A stretch of 64,000 nucleotides of DNA from positions 157,001-221,000 of the forward strand of contig CALZFC010000017.1 in assembly GCA_945643635.1 (NCBI GenBank), read 5' to 3'. The notes below the pieces were generated by a model. It made no database searches. It had not been told where the DNA came from and saw only the letters and a program-made list of their open reading frames with translations. Origin of the DNA: Allodiplogaster sudhausi. Its lineage: Eukaryota; Nematoda; Chromadorea; Rhabditida; Diplogasteridae. Below are positions 13,901-24,100 of the stretch, in pieces. A program made the position numbers and the translations under genes. The first letter of the stretch is position 1, and each line of letters starts with the position of its first letter.

Positions 13901-15908
13901 ATCAAGAAGTAACAGAGAGAGAGACAAAAGATAGAGAGATGGAAAGGAGATAGGGAGAGAGAGAGAGAGTGAGTGAATTTGGGAAGCAGGTGGCTGACCG
14001 ACTGTCATCGATTCGGTTGCACAAACAGAAATGATTGGTATGGCGCAGTGGTTTACGCGCCGGATTGCAATTTTGTTTGTCTCAGGTTCGAGACCCAATC
14101 GCAGAAAATATTTTGCTGCGCTTTTGGATTTCAGTTCTGGAAATGTTCACTTAAAAAATATTTTCTGACACGGAGAGAGGACCCGAAACTTTATGTTTTC
14201 GAAATTGAAAACTGGCAATGTACGGAAGACTACGGAAGGTATTGAATTTTCGTGGTATGGACTCTATCAGCTCTTATGAATAACGTCATAATGCGCCCTA
14301 AAATTGTTTGGAGCTGGCCAACAATGTGGCTGTGTGGAGTATTGGTATGCCTGCAGCGAGTATGAACGGAGTGGCTAGGGTTCGGTTTTCGCTTTTGAAC
14401 CAATTTCTTCAAGTTTGTTTTGCAAACAAAATTTTTGCCGTATTTTTTCACTTGTAACATTAAAAGTCACTTACTAAGAAATAAGGATACTAGAAATGAA
14501 GTTTGCAACTGTAATTTAAAGTAAAACTGTTAGAGCAAATGCCTTCATAAATTTCACTAACACGAAGACACATTGGCGCACTACGAATTGTGGTGTTCCT
14601 GCAACATCAAATTCACAATATTTTCCATTTTATAGAAAATGCATTATCTTGTAATTTTAATGCTTAATTATGGTGTAACCCGAGTGCCTGAATCCAAATA
14701 TGCAAACCAAATCGACGTGCGGTTATCGAGTAACGCACAAATTTGATCGGACATTTTGGAACTTTCCGAAAGTTCCGAAAGTTCCTGCACCCCTGGTTGT
14801 TGAGCGGTACTGTAGGATCATGTTCAAGCGTTTGGGAACCATAGTGCGGGACCTTCAATTCTTTTGAAAGAGACATATGTTGTAGCAAATTTCACGCACT
14901 TTAAGCGTATGTAGGAGCGGAAATGAGCATAAAATACTTAATTTTGCCAAAAACCGCCTTCGAAAATGTTTAGGGCCGTGTTTTAGGGTCAAATTCAAAT
15001 TCTACGAAAATATCAGCTATCCAATGATACCTGGGTGGTTGTCTAATAATTAGTTTGAAGCGACTTATGACCAATTAAATTTATACGATTACTGTACTGG
15101 GTCAGGCACGGAAAATTTTTTTCACCTTTGAAGTATAGTTTATTTTGTTCGCCACGTCGAGTTGTATACTGTGGTCAATTTTGATGAACAAAATCGAAAA
15201 AAATTCCTAGGGCACGTCATAATTGGACCCTGCTCGAGTCTTACTGACATCCTCTCTTAAAAGAAAATAGTAGTGTTCCAACATTCGGATCTCTCCGGCT
15301 TCGCGCCATCGCTCTTCTCGTAGGGAGTGTGGCCGAGCAGGAGATGCACAATGTGCTGCATCCAGGTCGTGCCCGCTTTGGCCACCGTGCAAACGAAGAT
15401 GTCATTTGGACGTGCCCGCATTGACGCGATGCTTCTGAAGATATACGGAGGGCTATCACAGAATAAATAATTAATGAGGGCTTTAATTTTCCGCTTTCAT
15501 CCTTGGAGTAGGCACTTTAAGGGAAGAGATCACTGACAGTTAGGCCAATAATGATTAAGCAAACAGTACGCACTCTCTCATTCTCGCGTGCTATTTTGCT
15601 GTCCGTACCAACACGCTACGAAAAAATGACACACGTGAATAAGAGAGCGCGATATGAAATCTCACATGATTTTGCATTTTCTTTGGTTTTTAGCTCATCT
15701 TTCTCAAATTACTCGCTTATGTTGGAAATGAAAGTTTCTAAAAATGCTATTTTAAATGTTTTCACATACATATGTAAAGACCTCATTCAATAAAGTGAAG
15801 AGAACAAAATAATGTTTTAAAAATTAAGATGAAATTCACTGACCTTACTGCTTCGGCTGTGAAGATTGTCGAGTATTTCCTTCCATCAATCTCGACCATC
15901 GGCGGCAG
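4977..15908 (-). CDS. cytosolic-type sulfotransferase, about nine exons seen, 5' end not found
   Basis: Predicted PAPS-dependent sulfotransferase (Sulfotransfer_1 fold) transferring sulfate to a small acceptor. Minus-strand exons in order: 15844-15908 (LPPMVEIDGRKYSTIF), about 15276-15452 (NDIFVCTVAKAGTTWMQHIV), about 10607-10783 (DPRVLKSHL...YIVVVRNIKDVIV), 8465-8572 (YFHCKNFAVYDW), 7838-7911 (FDALYFEHLRTW), 5816-5905 (SLIREIGEFLGGKAAKMV), about 5450-5520 (SSIGEMKKKQYRWFP), 5185-5290 (FIRRGGVGGWREYLTES) and 4977-5055 (GTEAATWWREEMAW-stop). Known landmarks are present: the 5'-phosphosulfate loop (TVAKAGTTW, canonical TYPKSGTTW, Lys kept), the 3'-phosphate motif (RNIKDV) and the RKG region (RRGGVGGW). 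The initiating exon upstream of 15908 was not identified. Introns are swollen to about 4.5 kb by nested transposons. The 8465 exon may use a GC donor. Acceptor substrate cannot be read from the sequence. Confidence 0.82.
5996..7549. mobile_element. Tc1/mariner-like element with very long inverted repeats
   Basis: Both ends read TA-CAGTACCGACAAAAAG followed by about 310 bp of near-perfect inverted repeat; similarity continues more weakly to about 450 bp (the segment near 6340-6390 reappears inverted near 7170-7225). TA flanks and the CAGT start are typical of Tc1/mariner. The central part near 6500-7050 has no long open frame, so any transposase is decayed. It sits in a sulfotransferase intron. 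A single right-hand arm of a related element lies at about 49860-50297. Confidence 0.8.
7971..8208. mobile_element. palindromic TA-flanked MITE
   Basis: A 238-bp foldback: the left end TATAAGACAGTGTGAATT returns inverted at the right end, and the arms (with AGCTGTTATTTTTGGCACG) pair over nearly their whole length. The centre carries a short duplication of a GTGGAATATTCTAA motif. A second copy is at 28975-29230. It lies in a sulfotransferase intron. Confidence 0.8.
8746..10441. mobile_element. foldback transposon FB1, TTAA-flanked, about 830-bp arms
   Basis: TTAA at 8746-8749 is followed by GAGA and a stretch containing CTGCCCTAGG, and the right end mirrors this up to TTAA at 10438-10441. Nearly the entire 1.7 kb is one inverted repeat centred near 9590. 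No open frame of transposase type is seen. The two outermost ends differ slightly (ACTCGAGCAGG on the left, CCTTCGATCAAGG on the right), and the same two variants occur at the ends of FB2. It lies in a sulfotransferase intron. Confidence 0.8.
13066..13133 (-). other. tRNA-like module, left arm
   Basis: Read on the minus strand it has a good pol III A box (TGGCGCAGTGG) and a perfect B box (GGTTCGAGACC) at tRNA-like spacing, with GATTGCAATTT where an anticodon arm would be (GCA, Cys-like). The acceptor and T stems do not pair well, so it is more likely a tRNA-derived repeat of SINE type than a working tRNA gene. Confidence 0.55.
13316..13386 (-). other. second, different tRNA-like module
   Basis: On the minus strand an A-box-like TAGCGCAGTAGG is followed about 40 nt later by AGTTCGAATCC, a near-consensus B box, with a T-rich loop flanked by GCTCGC and GAGCG between them. 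It occurs only in the left half of the host foldback, so it arrived independently. tRNA-derived repeat is the best guess; stem pairing is incomplete. Confidence 0.45.
14033..14100 (+). other. tRNA-like module, right arm
   Basis: Inverted twin of the module at 13066-13133, identical across the A and B boxes. Because the host element is a foldback, the two copies face each other and could be transcribed convergently into complementary RNA. Confidence 0.55.
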
Positions 15909-16245
15909 CTGAAAGAAAAAGAACTTTTTGTCTGAAGTCTCAGTGATTCTGAAAAAATTTTTATAGGCACAAAATGTTTTGGCGCGTATAGATATGTATA
16001 TTATATATGTATGCATATATCTTTATTCATACTTGGTACAAACTCTAACGTTTTTGGCACAAGAAAGCGACACGGCTCATGCTGCAGAGAGTGTAACCGG
16101 TTTGAGAAGAAACACTACCTTTCTCGTGCCATTCTCGCCTTGCGAGCCGGCATCGCTCTTCTCGCTCACGGACATTGGCTCCCTGACGCGCGATTTCTGC
16201 TCACCCGAGAGTCGCCGGTCTTACTTATATTCGAACAGTTTTAAG

Positions 16246-17052
16246 AGGGAGAGGTAGTGAAGAGAGGGAGAGTGGGAAAGTTAGTGAAGAGATGGAGAGA
16301 GGGAAAGTTAGTGAAGAGACGAAGAGAGGGAAAGTTAGTGAAGAGAGGGAGAGTGGGAAAGATAGTGAAGAGATGGAGAGAGGGAAAGTTAGTGAAAAGA
16401 GGGAGAGAGGGAAATTTAGTGAAGAGATGGAGAGAGGGAAAGCTAGTGAAGAGATGAAGAGAGGTAAAGTTAGTGAAGAGAGGGAGAGTGGGAAAGATAG
16501 TGAAGAGATGGAGAGAGGGAAAGTTAGTGAAAAGAGGGAGAGAGGGAAATTTAGTGAAGAGATGGAGAGAGGGAAAGATAGTGAAGAGACGAAGAGAGGG
16601 AAAGTTAGTGAAGAGAGGGAGAGTGGGAAAGATAGTGAAGAGATGGAGAGAGGGAAAGTTAGTGAAAAGAGGGAGAGAGGGAAATTTAGTGAAGAGATGG
16701 AGAGAGGGAAAGTTAGTGAAGAGACGAAGAGAGGGAAAGTTAGTGAAGAGAGGGAGAGTGGGAAAGATAGTGAAGAGATGGAGAGAGGGAAAGTTAGTGA
16801 AAAGAGGGAGAGAGGGAAATTTAGTGAAGAGATGGAGAGAGGGAAAGCTAGTGAAGAGATGAAGAGAGGTAAAGTTAGTGAAGAGAGGGAGAGTGGGAAA
16901 GATAGTGAAGAGATGGAGAGAGGGAAAGTTAGTGAAAAGAGGGAGAGAGGGAAATTTAGTGAAGAGATGGAGAGAGGGAAAGCTAGTGAAGAGATGAAGA
17001 GAGGTAAAGTTAGTGAAGAGAGGGAGAGTGGGAAAGATAGTGAAGAGAGGGA
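16246..17052. repeat. 27-bp minisatellite arranged in a 135-bp higher-order repeat
   Basis: The basic unit is 27 bp (gagggaaagttagtgaagag plus seven bases). Five variants recur in fixed order to give a 135-bp higher-order unit, about five to six units long. In one plus frame each unit reads xERGKVSEE and the five variants differ at fixed residues (RESGKDSEE, MERGKVSEK, RERGKFSEE, MERGKASEE, MKRGKVSEE). Because 27 is divisible by three and the unit lacks stops, both strands stay open for about 290 codons. That is a property of the repeat and no proof of a gene. It lies about 340 bp upstream of the first visible sulfotransferase exon. Confidence 0.92.
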
Positions 17053-17229
17053 AGATCTGCCATCTTTTCTCAGGTCCTCCTCGGATTTTTGTCGCTGTCA
17101 TTTCTTTTTGTCAATCATGTATTTCGATGAAACGATATCAGGAAAGAAAAACAATGAGCTGATCAAACATCAAATTATTTAGTTTCCGAAATCAATTCAA
17201 ACTTTTGTAGCGTCCAAATTCCGTAATGA

Positions 17230-18560
17230 AGGAATGGGTATAAATAAGAGGGAAAAAAAGACTAGCTTGGCCATTAAAAGACAGTGAATACTTAACTGAA
17301 CGAGAAAAACTGTCTGAGCATTACTCTGCTTATTTGTTTACACAATAGCGATATGTTCTAAATCAAAGTATCTTTGGAGGTGACGGACACAGAGATGTCA
17401 TGCTGAAAGCCCAACATCGAGACACAAGTGGAAGAGATAGGATATGTCCCAAAGAGAGAAATAGAGAGAGAGAGAGAAGAAGAGAGAGAGAAAGAAAAAC
17501 AGAGAGAGAGAATTAGAAGAGAGAGAGAGAGACAGCTTCAAACTGTCTTCACCAATAAGTAGATACAGCTACTATTGCTGATTCGGATATACATATGTGA
17601 TATACAAAAGCTCATTCAAACGTTCGCAATCATAGGACTCGATTTGCGAGAGAATAAAAAAAATACACATGCGACCGGGACCCGGCCAAAATCGACCAGC
17701 TTGGATTTTCTTCAAAAGTTCCTAATAGGCGCTTTCTGATATGAGGAATCGACCTTGGAATCTGAAAATTTCGTATTCCTTTCCTTCGAAAGCTTTAAAT
17801 ATGGGGGATCTCTTGGGGGGGGGGGGGGTGCGAGTAGGATTCATGATGTGCGGATAAATAAAAAAATAAATAAGCAATGCTGATCGTGAGATTCAGTTGG
17901 ACGAATTTATTGGAGATGACAGTTAGAAGTTGTATCACTCTCTGTCTCCTTCACTCTTTTCTCCCTTTCATTCTCTCCCCCTCTTTTCTCTCTGTTTCTC
18001 TCCTTTGCTTAGACTCATCATCAGTTGCATGTATAATAAAACTATTTCTAGCAATCTCCACTCCGTCTGCCGGAAGGCAAGCAACCCAAAGGGCTCATGC
18101 ATCTGCGACGAGCCAAGAGAAGGTATTAAAAAAAAATATTACAAAAAATATTTTGCATCTTTCTCCCTCTTACTCTTTTTCCAGCTGCCTGTCATCCACT
18201 TGTTTAGTTCTCTCTGTATCACATTCTCTGCATCTCTCACCTTCTCTGCCTAACTGTGTATCTCTCACCCTCTCTCCCGTACTCTCTCTCATCGTCTCTT
18301 TTAAACTCCCTCTCACCCTCTCAAACTCTCTCTCCGTCATTCTCTCTCACACTCTCATGCTCTCTCTCATACTCTCTCTCCCTCATTCTCCCCCACCCTC
18401 TCATGCTCTCTCTCTCATGCTGTCTCTTTCTCTCTAATACTCTCTCCATACTCTCTCACTCTCTCTTCTCCTCGTGAGGACGAATGATGAACGGCGACGA
18501 GTCGAAGAAGACCGACCACGCTTGGTTTATTTGCCGTGGTCCTCCGGGAATCTTCTTCAT
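17230..18560 (+). pseudogene. broken copy of the serine protease 5' end (copy B)
   Basis: Third copy of the protease leader region. The exon-2 equivalent near 18064-18122 reads [19 protein letters not shown], matching [19 protein letters not shown] of the intact gene. The splice acceptor upstream has changed from ttttcag to tctccac, so the AG is lost. The signal-peptide exon was not found; only a decayed relative of its 5' flank is seen near 17590-17640. The activation-site exon near 18484-18550 reads RMMNGDESKKTDHAWFI, which looks like a better trypsin-type start than the one in the full-length gene. No catalytic exon follows; the probable transposon begins at 19354. Confidence 0.65.
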
Positions 18561-18794
18561 CTTTTTTTTTCAATCCTATTGCGAGAACGTTTCATCGAGA
18601 TAGAACAACTACTGCTGGCGAACCTAAATGAAAGGGACAGCGACAATAATCCGAATAGTCTTTGCAAAAAGAAATGACTGCAATGTTTTACTAATTCCAG
18701 CAGATACTACATATTTTCTTCTTTGCACTCATTTGTTCGCTCTCTTTTTCACTCTCGCTCTAGAGAAATCATTTTAGCGCTGCTGCTCTAATGG

Positions 18795-18876
18795 TAAGAA
18801 TGCGAATGTGTACTTTGTTGGTCACGGTTATTCTCTCTCAAACGTGCATCTATTTCATAAATAAGATCTCCCTCTC

Positions 18877-18918
<42 letters not shown>

Positions 18919-19090
18919 TGAGAAGAAATCGTTTCTCATTGTCAGAAGAGAGGAAATGGCCGATAACAAGAAGAAGTACGGTGAGCAAGCGAAACTAATG
19001 TAATGAAGTGGGTTTCAAATTCAAATTTCGATTTTTCTCTAAAACCTTCTGCTGCTAACCGCCGCATTCAGGTAAGTGAGAGAGAAATAG
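18795..19090 (+). other. CT-rich repeat and weak exon-like segments
   Basis: Holds a (CT)n run at about 18880-18915. A short open segment beginning MADNKKKYG at 18956 ends at a possible GT donor, and a second short segment ends at gtaagt near 19073. Neither matches anything I recognise. Confidence 0.2.
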
Positions 19091-20279
19091 AAGAAGAAAT
19101 TGATGGATTACGGGTGCAATTTCTGTGTAGAGTTTAGATTGAAACAGAGATGTTTTTATGGCTTTTCTCTTAGCTCCCTCTCATTCATACCCGTGCTCAT
19201 AATCTTCATGATCATACAGCGAATGAGATTTCAGAGAAGGTTTAGCCTTGCCTTTTCTTTCTCACAGATACGAAATCAGCAGCTGCAGCTTCATGAACTG
19301 CTCAGAAGGATATGTAGCTAAAAAAATGTGCGGAGATCCAGAGTAAACGTAAAGTACTCTGTAAATAAAAATAGGCTGACTGGCAGGATTGTGGAAGGAC
19401 TGCCGGCCACTCCACCAATTAGCCTTCCAAATGCACGTAGGAAGGCTAACTGGCAGGATTGTTTCGCTAAGTGCACTAGGTACTATTTGTAAATATGACC
19501 ATTCACTTTTTCCTTCATCTGCACTTAATTTGTAAATTTCACTTTGTATTATGCACTTTGCGAAAATACACTTTATATCGGCCGTTTTCCTGGGCTTCCA
19601 TTCAAGCCTATTTTTACAAGAAAGATAGTCTAAAAGTGAATAGAATGGACTCTACTAAGCAGGAATATACAAGGAAAATCAGTTTTACATGGCACAGCTG
19701 GAACGGGGAAGAAAAAAAGCAAGAGATTACAAGGACGATCAGCATTATCAATGGCATAGAATGAAAGGTCAAGCAATTACACAAGCATCTTAAGGAAATG
19801 AGCAGCAGCAATACAAGTACAGAATTGGAAAACAACTAGTATTCTTATAATACAGACTAAAAGTGAGCCATATCAAGATGAAGATTCACATAGCAATCAC
19901 TGCCAGCCAATTTACAAGGAATATTCCGTAATAATGTCGAAAAGCGAAACGAGAATTAACAACGAGGGCTTGATAGCACAAGAGAATAGAACATTAACTG
20001 AAGAGGAAGAAATCTTGCACTTCTTCATGACCGTCAGCACAAGACTTATTTAGAAACCGCAATAATTGCTTCTACCAAAAGCAGCCACCCACTGATTACA
20101 AGAACCACAGGAATTTAAATCCAAAATAAATTAGTGAAAGAATCAAGATTCGAATTTGCATTCTAACAGGCCAAGATGGTAGCGAATGGAATACGGTAAG
20201 CAATTGCTTTAAGAGCCATTACAGCAGCCCTGATAAACCATAGGGTAATGCAAAAACTCGTTGCAAAAAAACACGGCAC

Positions 20280-20880
20280 GATCCGCGTCTAATACACCGT
20301 GGCGGAGCAGACCGAGAAGATTCGGATTCACGTCTCCAGTCGATAGATGTCCCTGCCAACCTGCAGTGTGAAGATAACAGTGCAAAAAAGAAACTAGATT
20401 CTCATTTATTCAATGTTAACGGGAATTTTTTTAACACGAAATGACTACCCCCATAGGAAATGGTGAATTTGTTTTTCCTTAGAAGCAATACCATAGTTTA
20501 ATAATAACGATAAACATAAAAAAGAAAGGAATACCAATAAAATTCATTAAAAAAAGCTTACAGTGCGACTTCTGAAAACAAGCACATACCGTATGTCAGC
20601 AGGCCTTGGCTGATAAGAATGCTGCCGTGGAAGAGTACGGTAGTCCACTTGCCACGATCCAACAACATTCCTCATATATCTTCTACTTACCCATCAAAAA
20701 CCCCCAGTACGAACCCCGCTTCGGCGGCTTTATCCTTGACGGCGAAGTCTCGGACGCGGAAAGAGGGCGAGAGCATCGCGCACTACTCGGCGCGCAGCAA
20801 CGCGTCCCACTGCGCTCCCTCACCTTGCTCCTTTGCGAAGGCACTTGCTGAAAAAATGGAATTGCCATTTGAAATTGAGG
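20280..20880 (-). other. unidentified coding-like segments on the minus strand
   Basis: GC-rich sequence in an AT-rich setting. A minus-strand reading near 20690-20850 gives KEQGEGAQWDALLRAE, one stop, then CAMLSPSFRVRDFAVKDKA; another near 20590-20665 gives GKWTTVLFHGSILISQG. This looks like real protein with a lesion, perhaps host exons carried or trapped inside the outer transposon. I do not recognise the family. 19460-20280 and 20900-21150 show nothing further. Confidence 0.25.
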
Positions 20881-21150
20881 CAACATTTGTAATTAGCATG
20901 AGCCAAAATCATTAGTTCGTAAAGATCTTGTGTTGAGTACTCTCTGAAATAACGATAAAAAACGTGAATAATGTCTTCAACCTGTTAAAAAAGAGGACCC
21001 TTCGAATAATCACTTTTTCTAACTTATCCGTTAGTTTTTCAAGAAAAATATGTGCCCAAACTTTTTCTCTTCAAATCGTGACCAGGAGAATGAGGGATTG
21101 TATTAAAATATCACTCAAAACGATAAATATATTTTACCAGTAACATACGT

Positions 21151-24100
21151 CTCTGGTTTTCCCGAGTGAGCATAATTAGATTTGAGACGAATTTGAAGCC
21201 TAATTAGGCAAACGTCAGCCTAATTTAGGCTGTTTTTTGCATCATGATATTTGGTGTGCAACTACCGTAATTTTTTGGTGTTGCGATAAATTGAAATAGT
21301 CACCTTGAGTTGGAAATGAAAATGAAAGCGGCTAAGAAAGCTGGAAATGTTATATCTTGGTGATTTGCGTGTGTGTGTGTGATTTGTTTTTTTTTTAAAT
21401 AACGTTTGTTGTAGATGGAAAGGAGGTTCGTCCAGACCAAGAAACGGAAGACTTTGCGAGAAGTAGAAGCCCGAGTGGAAGAAGCTACTCTAAGGAATGC
21501 CTCGGATTCAGTGGAAGAAGCTGATGAAGAAAATGACGTGGATATCATGGAGACATCGAGTGGCGATGAGGGCGAGAACACCTTTGTCGATGATTTGCTG
21601 ATTACGGAGGCTCGGGCGGATAACGAAAGTCAGATGATTTTTTTCTATTTCATTGTTATTTTCTCGACAATGAAAGTGACCTGTTTTTTTTCCTTTTTTT
21701 ATTTCATCTTTTTTTAAATGTGAATGCTAGTATTTTGAACCAACCGTTATCTTGTAGGTGTTTGCGGGGACAGTTTATCGTCCATGTCTTCCCTAGTCCT
21801 TTGCCAGCTTCAACACTTAATTGACAGTGCATTCAGCCAGGCCGGTTTGTAACTTTTTTTTCGTTAAATTTGAAGTATTGTGGTAAAGAAAACTTGCGTT
21901 TAACTATATGTTTTTTCAAGTAAATTAAAGTTACTTTATTTAATGTGCGCAAAGCTTGTTGATGATACTGTGCTATTCGCACAGGATTGGACCTTTATTT
22001 CGCTGGTCACTTCAGTCCACACGAAAGGTTTATGCGTGCATTCTTGAACAACAAGGCGTATCTTGCGCATAGTCTAAGCCTCTGCGCCCTCTGCGCTCGT
22101 GATATTGACAGGTATTTCAATTGATGTTTTCTTATGGGTTGAATTGTAATGTATTTCGTAGTTGTTCCTGCCAGGATGGCCCTTCAAAGAGCACAGTTGT
22201 TCTGGCGAGCATAGCAGAGCTAGTGAACCGGCTACTAAATGGTCACTACGCACACATTCGCACTCTGCATGAGAGAATAGCGTCCGGCGTTATCCTTGAC
22301 ACGCCTTTGGCGTGGCCGTTCTTTCAAAACAGAGTGAAAGTTACTGGGGGCCCAGTGCAGCCATTGAGCTTCATTTCCAGTTGGGACGGCGTACGGTTAA
22401 AAGGACATTCTAGGTTAGATATACCAAAAATTCAGCTCCACTGTAACCACAGAGCTTTAATCACTAAACATGAATTCAGATTAAAGTGTTGGCCTCTGGG
22501 GTTAATGTCGATTGACATGGATGACGCGCATCGGGCTAGGGAAGGTGCAGTGTTTCTCGCAGCAGTATACTTTGGTGCAGCTGAACCGTCCACTGCCGTT
22601 CATGACCGCCTGCTACGCTATGTTGTGCGAGAGTTGGAATGCGTAGCGCAGTGGAAAGGAATCCCAATCGACGCTAAAGTGGTTACGGGAGCGCACGATG
22701 ATCCGGTATATGACCAGTATTTTTTGTTGTTTATAACTTATCTAAAGCTATTTATTGTCAGGCCAGGCGTAAGGTGTTTGGCTTGCGCCATCATTCGTCC
22801 CCTGCTGCTTGCTTCTATTGCTATGACAGTGGGACAAGAATGAAACTGCATCCACCGGAACTATGTGTAAGTCGTACATTAAATAGGTTTAAATATTTAT
22901 ATAAATTATTATGTAAGCCCGAATTTCCCGAGTGTGCGGTCCTCTGACGAAGGATTGTCCAGACGGATTCCATGTAGGCGTCGAATATTCCTTCGCTCAC
23001 TCTGTTCACGAGATGCATTTCGCTCCAGTTGACTGGCTCCATACAGTACAAGAAGGGGCAATGGCATTGATTGTACAAGGTTATTTAATGTAATGAGTGA
23101 ATTCTGTACATTAATAATACCCTTTAGAAGTTGTTGGATCGATTCTGCAGGGCGTTAGGCCAAAACATGAGATATTTAGCGCTGATGCATCAGAGGTTTT
23201 TTCAGCATTGGTTCCATGGAATTCCACTTTGCCATGTTCTCTGTAGGTGCATAAGTTGCTGGATGATATTATGCTTCCTTCATTCTCTCGGCCTCTCCCT
23301 CGTTCCCTTTCCGATTGTACAGGCACCGAGAAAGAGGCAGTAGGTTTTGATGAACCAAGATATATCAAACTCGAGTTCGAACAATTCTTCAGATGTTCAA
23401 CAGTCTTGTTGTTTCGATTGCGATGACGGGCGGGATTTCTCCAACAGCTTCATTGATATCATTTACTCTTCACGCCATAAACAGAGTTAGTTTGTAGCAA
23501 CAAGAATAGTAAATGAAAATGAGAATTATCTTTTAAGGAGATGGTCTGTCCCTTCAGTTCAAGCGATTTGAACATGCCGACAAGAGTGGAAGTCCTCTGC
23601 CGTGGCCTAGCCCTCGCAGTTCAAGAAGACTGCCCATTTCTTCTCTCCGGGATCAAGTGGCATGTCAGCTTGTTTTTTGTTATTGGGGATGCAAAATGAT
23701 TATTTAATTTTGGTTTCCAGACCATTTGTTTTCACCTGGCAGAATTGGTCCGTGTAATGGGAAGCCAATACCCACTGTCGACGACTTCTTTCGAACATTT
23801 GCATTTTGTTATGCAAAAATGCCTGAATCTCAACGTCACTCGTAATGTAGGATTCTTCATGCTTAAGAAGTTAGAATTTTTTGTTTAAAAAAAGTTTAAA
23901 ATAGGAAGTAACATGTTTTGTTTAGCACTGCCCTTATCCAAGAGATCCGTCACGAGGCGCTACGTCGCTCTCGAGCTGACTTTGAGAGCATCGAGGTCGA
24001 CCGCCCATTGAAGAGGCTCTGTTCTCGACTCACTATCGAGCTTCCTCGACAAGTTACAGTGCCGACTGATGATCAAGTACATGCCTTTTTTATATATAAA

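Larger units (their letters stand above)
12354..14814. mobile_element. TA-flanked foldback element nested in FB2, carrying tRNA-like modules
   Basis: Both termini read TA-CAGTACCGCTCAACAACC, a Tc1/mariner-like end, and are followed by about 850 bp arms in inverted orientation (12354 to about 13210, and about 13960 to 14814). The centre holds CT/GA-rich simple sequence. Each arm contains a tRNA-like module (13066-13133 and 14033-14100), and a third, different module sits only in the left half (13316-13386). No transposase frame is seen. The surrounding FB2 sequence resumes directly on both sides, which fixes the order of insertion. Confidence 0.78.
11177..15260. mobile_element. foldback transposon FB2, split by a nested element
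   Basis: Left arm 11177-12353 and right arm 14815-15260 are inverted relatives of the arms of FB1. The right end finishes with TTAA at 15257-15260; the left TTAA has decayed to TTAG. The two halves are separated by the TA-flanked element at 12354-14814, which landed in the right arm after the word GTTACAGTTTACA. The right end lies close to the P-loop exon of the sulfotransferase. Confidence 0.75.

Noticed and set aside
13066..14100. Functional tRNA genes
   Set aside because: The pol III boxes are good but acceptor and T stems do not pair, and they sit inside a transposon.
16246..17052. CRISPR-like array
   Set aside because: Units are contiguous without unique spacers, and the genome is eukaryotic.
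16241..17101. 286-residue minus-strand and 296-residue plus-strand open frames as genes
   Set aside because: Both come from a stop-free 27-bp tandem unit; no start context, splice signals or flanking coding sequence support either.
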